A DNA stretch of 21,426 nt from Myxococcales bacterium. GTDB lineage: Bacteria; Myxococcota; Polyangia; Polyangiales; Polyangiaceae. A program made the position numbers and the translations under genes. The stretch spans positions 1 through 21,426 of the forward strand of contig JAGQIY010000378.1 in NCBI GenBank assembly GCA_020430865.1, written 5' to 3'. Below the pieces are notes generated by a model, which saw only the letters and a list, made by a program, of their open reading frames with translations, was not told the origin of the DNA and made no database searches. Positions within the stretch are counted from its first letter, which is position 1. Each line of letters begins with the position of its first letter. Below are positions 17,078 to 21,426 of this stretch, piece after piece.

Positions 17078-19081
17078 ATGATGTCTCCGTCCCGTCTCTG
17101 CCTGCTGACGCTCGCGCTTTCTTGCGGCGTGGTTGCCTGGGTGACCGAGGCGCGCGCCCAGAGCGGTGACGTCGTGGTGCAGGGCGCGCGCAGCGCCCGC
17201 TCGTCGCGTGATCCCAGCGCCGCCAGTCAGGTGCTGCGAGACGACGAGCTGAAGGCACCAGGAGTCAGCGCAGGGGACGTGCTGGAGCGGGTGAGCGGGG
17301 CCGAAGTCGCGCGTAGCGGCGCAGCCTCGGACCGCACGACCTTGTCACTGCGTGGCTCCACCGCCGCCCAAGTGCCCGTCTACCTCGGACCGCTGCGCAT
17401 GAACGACGAGATCACCGGCGCCGCGGATCTCGCCAGTCTACCCTTGTGGATTCTCGATCGCGTGGAGGTCTTCCGCGGGAGTACGCCGGCCTCCGCGGAC
17501 GCATACGGCATGGGCGGTGCTGTATTCCTGGAGCCAAGATTTCCCAGAAGAAATCTGGTTGGCGCTGGGTTGGGTGTCGGTAGCTTCGGCGAGGAGAGCG
17601 TCTGGGGCAGGGGTGAGGTGGTCTCTCGGCGGGGCGAAGAGTGGCGCTCGGGTGCGCTGTTCGGTGTGCGCCTCAGTCGCGCCGACAACGACTACACGTA
17701 CATCGACGACCGAGGTACCGCCTTCGACGAAGGTGACGACATCGAGCGCACACGTGCGAACGCGGACTACTCGGACTGGGATGCCTGGGCGGTCGGGTTG
17801 CAGCGTTCCCGGAGCGGCGCGCGTGTGCTCACTCTGGTGAATGCCTTCACGCGGGAGCAGGGGGTCACCGGCCTGGCCAGCGTTCCCGCCATGGCGGCGC
17901 GCTCGCGCCGCCAGAGGCTGCTGGGTGGGATCTCCGGTAAGGTGCCGTGCGGCAATGCGTCATCTGGCAAGCGCTGCGAGATCGAGCTGGCGACGCAGCT
18001 GCTCGAGAGCCGAGAGCTCGTCACGGATCCGCGCTCGGAGATCGGGGTCGGTCCGCGCGGCGCCCAGAACGTGGGGAGCCGGGTGCAACAGCGAGTGCGT
18101 CTCGAGTGGGGACGTGCTGCGGTCGATCTATCGGGTCAGCTCGATCTGGCCCGGGACTCGCTCGTCGTGCGTGGCGCCGAGACCAGCGCTGCCGAGCGCT
18201 TCGCCGCGCGGCCGGCGCTGGAGCTGGCGCTGTCGCAAGGCGACCGCCTCGAGTACCGGCTGGGCGGCGCGCTTCCGCTAATCTCCACGCGTTCCGACGC
18301 GAGCCTCTCCGATGTGTCCACTGGGAGTGATGACCTCGAGCCCGAGGGGCGCTTCGGTGTGGTCTATCACGCCAGCGAGTCCGTGAGCGTGCTGCTGAAC
18401 GCCGGGCACTTCACCCGCCGCCCCACGCTGGGCGAGCTGTTCGGGTTGAGCGCGCTGGTGCGCGGAAACGATCAGCTAGTCGCCGAACGCGGCGAAGGCA
18501 TGGACGTCGGCACGCGGGTCGGCGTGGGGAGCCCTCGCGGTCTGAGCCTGGCCGTCGACTCGTTCGCGTTCGCTCGCTGGTCGCGGGATCTGATCGCCTA
18601 CCGCCGCTCGACGTTCGGGGTCGTGACGCCGTTCAACGTCGCGAGCGCGCGGGTGCTGGGTCTGGAGCTGACGCTCGAAGCCCGCTATGCCCAGTGGCTG
18701 CGCTGGGTCAGCAGCGTGACCCTGCAAGATCCTCGCGATACCAGCGCGGATCGTGCGGTGACCAACGACCTCTTGCCTTATCACGCGCGGTTGACCGCGG
18801 CTTCGCGTCTGGCCTTGTGCGCGCCGGCGACCGGTCGGCTTCCCCGCTCGGCGTTGGTCCTCGGGACGGTCTACCGCTCGTCGAAGTTCGCCGACCCGGC
18901 GGGCCTGGTGGTGGTCCCCGAGCAGCTGCGCTGGGACCTGGAGGCCGAGCTGGGCTTCGAGGACGACCACGTGCTCCTGCGCGGCGCGCTGCGGAACCTG
19001 TTCGGGACGCGCCAGTTCGACCTGCTCGGCCAGCCACAGCCGGGACGCAGCGCCCACGTGAGCTGGGAGCTGCTCTGGTAG
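17078..19081 (+). CDS. TonB-dependent outer-membrane receptor
   Basis: 667 aa, outer membrane. The signal peptide (1-27) ends in AxA (ARA, then Q28). GDVVVQGARS just after cleavage is at the usual place of a TonB box. The plug domain (about 45-155) shows DVLERVSGAEVARSG, LSLRGSTAAQVPVYL, ILDRVEVFRGSTPASADAYG and MGGAVFLEPR, close to the FepA/BtuB plug pattern. The remainder is a beta-barrel with alternating aromatic/polar strands, a typical NAGHFTRRPTLGELFGLSAL segment (about 445), and a C-terminal SWELLW with a terminal aromatic residue for BAM recognition. It is compact, closer in size to BtuB (~600) than to large siderophore receptors. GAGG 6 bases before the ATG serves as ribosome binding site. 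Substrate is unknown: no siderophore, cobalamin or ECF-sigma gene lies nearby. A coiled-coil membrane protein follows after 73 bp. Confidence 0.9.
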   Translation: MMSPSRLCLLTLALSCGVVAWVTEARAQSGDVVVQGARSARSSRDPSAASQVLRDDELKAPGVSAGDVLERVSGAEVARSGAASDRTTLSLRGSTAAQVPVYLGPLRMNDEITGAADLASLPLWILDRVEVFRGSTPASADAYGMGGAVFLEPRFPRRNLVGAGLGVGSFGEESVWGRGEVVSRRGEEWRSGALFGVRLSRADNDYTYIDDRGTAFDEGDDIERTRANADYSDWDAWAVGLQRSRSGARVLTLVNAFTREQGVTGLASVPAMAARSRRQRLLGGISGKVPCGNASSGKRCEIELATQLLESRELVTDPRSEIGVGPRGAQNVGSRVQQRVRLEWGRAAVDLSGQLDLARDSLVVRGAETSAAERFAARPALELALSQGDRLEYRLGGALPLISTRSDASLSDVSTGSDDLEPEGRFGVVYHASESVSVLLNAGHFTRRPTLGELFGLSALVRGNDQLVAERGEGMDVGTRVGVGSPRGLSLAVDSFAFARWSRDLIAYRRSTFGVVTPFNVASARVLGLELTLEARYAQWLRWVSSVTLQDPRDTSADRAVTNDLLPYHARLTAASRLALCAPATGRLPRSALVLGTVYRSSKFADPAGLVVVPEQLRWDLEAELGFEDDHVLLRGALRNLFGTRQFDLLGQPQPGRSAHVSWELLW

Positions 19082-19154
19082 CGACCCCCACGGCGCACAA
19101 ACCAGCCAAGCCCGCGCGACGAGCCGTGTCCATCACGAACGGAGGCTTTGAGGC

Positions 19155-19928
19155 ATGGCGGATCTACTCAGGGAAGACTCACTGCTGTTTTCACTCAAGA
19201 GTCTGCAGCGCATGGAAAAGGAGCGCGCTGATCGCGAGTTGATCGAACGCGAACGGCGGCTGGCCGAGCAGCATCAGCGCCGAGTCCTCGAGGAGCAGCG
19301 GCAGCGAGACGCGGAGAAGCGCCGCACCGAGGCGCAAGCCGCGCGCCGCGAGGCTGAGCAGCTCCGCAGGGCAGAGGAGCAGGCGCGCCTGGAGGCGCTG
19401 AAGCGCGCCGAGTGTGAGCGCGTCGTCCTGGAGTCGAAGCTGCGCGCGCAGCTGGCCGTCGCGGAGGCGGAGCGGGCCCACGAGGTGCGTCTTGCCGAGA
19501 TCCGTGCGGATAATGAGAACCGGGTCGCCAAGGTCGCCGCGAGCCTGCTCGCCGGCTTGGCGATCCTGCTGACCAGTGGGACGTTCGGGCTGTACTTCGG
19601 CAAGCTCGAGCCCGAGCATAGCGAGGCGGTCGCTCGACTCCAACGACAGCTCGACACCAAGAAGACCGACGCAAAACGACTCCGCGAGGATCTGGACGAC
19701 GTGAAGGCTCAGCTGCAGACGGAGCAGGCCGAGAGCGCGCGCCTGAAGCGACAGCGTGACGATGCCCAGCGCCAGCTATCATTGGCCGGCGACTCCACGG
19801 CGGCGGCGAAGCCGCGAGCGCGCGCTGGGACGAAGGGCCCAACTGCTCCTATTGCGCGCAACGGCGGCGCGCTGGCGAAGTGCAAGCCGGGTGAGGCCTA
19901 CGATCCGATGAGCTTCTGTTTGCCCTAG
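19155..19928 (+). CDS. Single-pass coiled-coil membrane protein, unknown function
   Basis: 257 aa; GGAGG lies 9 bases before the ATG. Residues 18-125 form a highly charged Glu/Arg/Lys/Ala-rich coiled coil (heptad-like runs such as RERRLAEQHQRRVLEEQRQR). One hydrophobic helix follows (about 127-148, VAASLLAGLAILLTSGTFGL), then a second coiled coil (about 153-209) and a basic Ala/Pro tail. The last 15 residues carry two Cys, CKPGEAYDPMSFCLP (243 and 255). Without a signal peptide, the N-terminal coil is expected in the cytoplasm and the C-terminal coil with its Cys pair in the periplasm, where a disulfide could form. This bitopic layout loosely recalls TolA/TonB-like or DUF-type linker proteins, but no named family is recognised. 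Placement 73 bp after a TonB-dependent receptor suggests co-transcription; a role in energising or anchoring that receptor is speculative. Confidence 0.75.
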   Translation: MADLLREDSLLFSLKSLQRMEKERADRELIERERRLAEQHQRRVLEEQRQRDAEKRRTEAQAARREAEQLRRAEEQARLEALKRAECERVVLESKLRAQLAVAEAERAHEVRLAEIRADNENRVAKVAASLLAGLAILLTSGTFGLYFGKLEPEHSEAVARLQRQLDTKKTDAKRLREDLDDVKAQLQTEQAESARLKRQRDDAQRQLSLAGDSTAAAKPRARAGTKGPTAPIARNGGALAKCKPGEAYDPMSFCLP

Positions 19929-19960
19929 ATCCTTCAGCACCCTGCCAGCGGGCGCACGCC

Positions 19961-21154
19961 TCATCTTCGACAGGCTTCGATGTGTGCCAGCAGGCGCGCC
20001 AAGCGCCAGTCCAGCGCCGCCAGGTGCTCGTCGCTGAGCAGCGGAGCCAGCGGGTCCCTGGCGAGGGAGCGTTCCAGACGCTTGCTCAAGCGTTGCGCTG
20101 GCGGGACGCCCGGTCCCAGCGCACGCAGGTTCTCCACCAGGCCCTCCGGGAACGCACACAGCCGGTTCAGGTCGGCGTCCAAGGCGAGCTTGCGCTGCAT
20201 GCGCCAGTCCGCGAAGCCAGCGCCGTTGTCCAGGAAGATCATCGGGCCACCGGGTCCGAGCAGCAGGGTGTTCCCGCCTGACCAGCGGTCGGTGTTGTCC
20301 AGCAGGTAGTCGAACGCGGTCAGCTCCTCCAGAGCGGAGAGCTGTCGAGTGATTTCCTTGGGGATTGGTTGGTTGCCTGGCGTTGGCTGCGTCTCGCCCG
20401 TTCCGGTCCCCAGCCATTTCGGCCAGGCGCGCGGGACCTCGAGGGAGTGGAGGCGTTTCTCGTGCCAGGCGATCACCGCGCCACGGATGGTATCGGGCTG
20501 CGGCTCGTTCAGTTCTGCGTCGAAGCGCGTGAGGAACGTGGGGTCGGTCCCGCTCGCTTCCAGGAGTCTCCGCAGCGCCGCGCGAGGCAGCGTTCGTCCG
20601 ACGACTGGCGCCGTGCGTCCGCAGCCGAGCAGCCGGTCCAGGTGATAGGCGACGATCTCCGAGCGGTAGTTGGTGGCTGACTTCTTCTGGTCAGCCTTGA
20701 GTACCGCGCGGTAACCGTCCTCGAAGTAGAGACGGATGGTGACGGTGGAGCCGCCCTTGTTCTGGGTCGCCTTGGTGATCGCGGCGTGGGACATGCGGCG
20801 CAGCCAGCTGCCGTCTCGTGACACGTCGATGGGGCCGCGCGGCTCGCCCTTGATGGCGTGGGGTGGGTTCTGGCTGAGGGACGTGGGGACCTTGCCTCGG
20901 GAGATGGCGGTGGCCGCGGGCGCCGCCTGGCTCGGCGCCGCGCTGGGTACCTCACCCCCAAACACGGAAGCAGGGGTTCGAACGCTGGCTGAGGCTGCGG
21001 CCACGGGCGCTGCGGCCGCGCTCGCACTGGCTGCTGCCTTCGCTCGATCGGATGGATCGACGTCAGCGCTCGTCGTCCGATCGCAGCCCGAGCCGACGAT
21101 CAGGCCCAGCGCAGCGGCCAGACGCACGATGCCGTGGTTCGTTCGCGCCACCAC
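19961..21154 (-). CDS. Lipoprotein with FAM20C/four-jointed-like secretory kinase domain
   Basis: 397 aa; starts at one of two tandem GTG codons (21154 or 21151). The signal peptide ends in a lipobox IVGSGC (Cys24), so the protein is probably lipid-anchored in the envelope. A low-complexity Ala/Ser/Pro linker (about 36-82) leads to a domain from ~105 that resembles FAM20C/FJX1-type atypical kinases: YRAVLKADQKK (Lys153, ATP-binding candidate), NYRSEIVAYHLDRLLG (Glu166, partner of the Lys; FAM20C has AEIAAFHLDR), TAPVVGR, FDYLLDNTDRWSGGN (Asp289, catalytic-base candidate; FAM20C has FDFLxGNxDR), and MIFLDNGAGF (Asp309, metal-binding DNG). Family knowledge: FAM20C phosphorylates secreted proteins, and FAM20B and four-jointed modify sugars or cadherins; bacterial relatives such as HipA and CotH share the fold. 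Substrate is unknown. It is convergent with the coiled-coil gene (32 bp) and divergent from the right-edge gene. Confidence 0.8.
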   Translation of the reverse strand: MVARTNHGIVRLAAALGLIVGSGCDRTTSADVDPSDRAKAAASASAAAAPVAAASASVRTPASVFGGEVPSAAPSQAAPAATAISRGKVPTSLSQNPPHAIKGEPRGPIDVSRDGSWLRRMSHAAITKATQNKGGSTVTIRLYFEDGYRAVLKADQKKSATNYRSEIVAYHLDRLLGCGRTAPVVGRTLPRAALRRLLEASGTDPTFLTRFDAELNEPQPDTIRGAVIAWHEKRLHSLEVPRAWPKWLGTGTGETQPTPGNQPIPKEITRQLSALEELTAFDYLLDNTDRWSGGNTLLLGPGGPMIFLDNGAGFADWRMQRKLALDADLNRLCAFPEGLVENLRALGPGVPPAQRLSKRLERSLARDPLAPLLSDEHLAALDWRLARLLAHIEACRR

Positions 21155-21165
21155 GCGCGCGAAGC

Positions 21166-21171
21166 TATCAT
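21166..21171 (+). promoter_or_regulatory. -10 element TATCAT, leaderless context
   Basis: AGCTATCAT is followed by CGCGGC and the GTG at 21178, the same 6-bp spacing as at 11055-11060, with no ribosome binding site. The whole spacer between the two divergent starts is 23 bp, so promoter elements for both genes must overlap each other or the opposing reading frame. Confidence 0.4.
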
Positions 21172-21177
21172 CGCGGC

Positions 21178-21426
21178 GTGCCGCAAACGAGCCCCGCAGC
21201 CGTGCTCAAGCCGACTCGCGCCTCCCTGGCTCTGGCTCGGCTCGTCGGCCTTGGTATGCTCACGTTCGCCGGGGTGTACGTGGGCGCCAAGCTCCAGGGG
21301 GCGAGCACGCCGGTTGCCGCTCCGCTGGGTTCTGGGCGGCCCAAGGTCGTGGCCGCTGCGGAGTCGCCGGTGGAGGGGACGGCGCTGGGCGGGGTGATCG
21401 AGCTCAGACCTCGAGGCCCGAGGGTC
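21178..21426 (+). CDS. N-terminal part of a membrane-anchored or secreted protein, unknown function
   Basis: Open from a GTG at 21178 to the window edge (83 codons, no stop). The translation begins MPQTSPAAVLKPTRASLALA and continues RLVGLGMLTFAGVYVGAKLQ, so residues about 14-38 form a hydrophobic helix with preceding Lys/Arg, either a signal anchor or an uncleaved signal peptide. After it comes a Pro/Ala/Gly-rich stretch (STPVAAPLGSGRPKVVAAAE) and then GGVIELRPRGPRV. No domain can be recognised in the part present. The start is supported by a TATCAT -10 exactly 6 bp upstream. It is divergent from the FAM20C-like lipoprotein gene by 23 bp. Confidence 0.6.
   Translation, partial: MPQTSPAAVLKPTRASLALARLVGLGMLTFAGVYVGAKLQGASTPVAAPLGSGRPKVVAAAESPVEGTALGGVIELRPRGPRV

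Noticed and set aside
16954..17169. 71-codon frame between the acyl-CoA dehydrogenase and receptor genes
   Set aside because: Starts with TTG without a ribosome binding site, overlaps the receptor signal peptide, and lacks family features.

Overview
The window is high-GC bacterial DNA with densely packed genes and no rRNA, tRNA, CRISPR or insertion sequence that I can see. It most likely comes from a myxobacterium (Myxococcota, probably Polyangia). This rests on the base composition, a V4R/DUF2378-like protein of a type common in myxobacteria, the mix of lipoproteins and a degenerate NtrC-type regulator, and gene order. It is an inference, not a database result.

Layout. (i) 1-2442: the first 47 codons of a leftward BadF/BadG-type acyl-CoA dehydratase activase, a 362-bp divergent control region, then a rightward lipoprotein gene and a TetR-family gene. 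Two copies of the perfect dyad ACTGAC-N6-GTCAGT (241-258 and 458-475) sit in front of the two divergent genes and are good candidates for the TetR protein's operators. (ii) 2541-3287: a V4R/DUF2378-like small protein with its own extended -10 promoter. (iii) 3725-9616: a complete 2-oxoglutarate dehydrogenase locus, sucA-sucB-lpd (E1o, E2o, E3), all with intact catalytic motifs. (iv) 9926-11048: a protein of unknown function and a convergent five-helix membrane protein.

(v) 11170-16899: the most unusual part. A thiolase-like gene and a FadJ-like gene overlap by 4 bp (ATGA) and look like the fadI-fadJ pair of the beta-oxidation trifunctional complex. The thiolase has lost its nucleophilic Cys and both catalytic His motifs, and the FadJ homologue has lost one hydratase Glu and the dehydrogenase Asn. 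The next gene is an NtrC-like regulator lacking the receiver phospho-Asp, the Walker A Lys, the Walker B Asp and the sigma-54-contacting GAFTGA loop, while keeping its Fis-type DNA-binding helix. An apparently intact long-chain-type acyl-CoA dehydrogenase follows under its own promoter. Reading frames are open and length-preserving, so these look like maintained pseudoenzymes rather than decaying genes. An acyl-CoA-responsive, sigma-54-independent regulatory module is a reasonable but untested hypothesis.

(vi) 17078-19928: a TonB-dependent outer-membrane receptor followed by a single-pass coiled-coil protein, probably one operon. (vii) 19961-21154 (minus): a lipoprotein whose C-terminal domain matches the FAM20C/four-jointed secretory kinase fold, with the Lys, Glu, catalytic Asp and metal-binding DNG motifs in place. 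It is divergent, across only 23 bp, from a rightward membrane-anchored gene cut by the window edge.

Recurring -10-like sequences of the form GCTATNNT appear in front of several genes. In two cases they lie 6 bp from a GTG start, which suggests leaderless transcripts.
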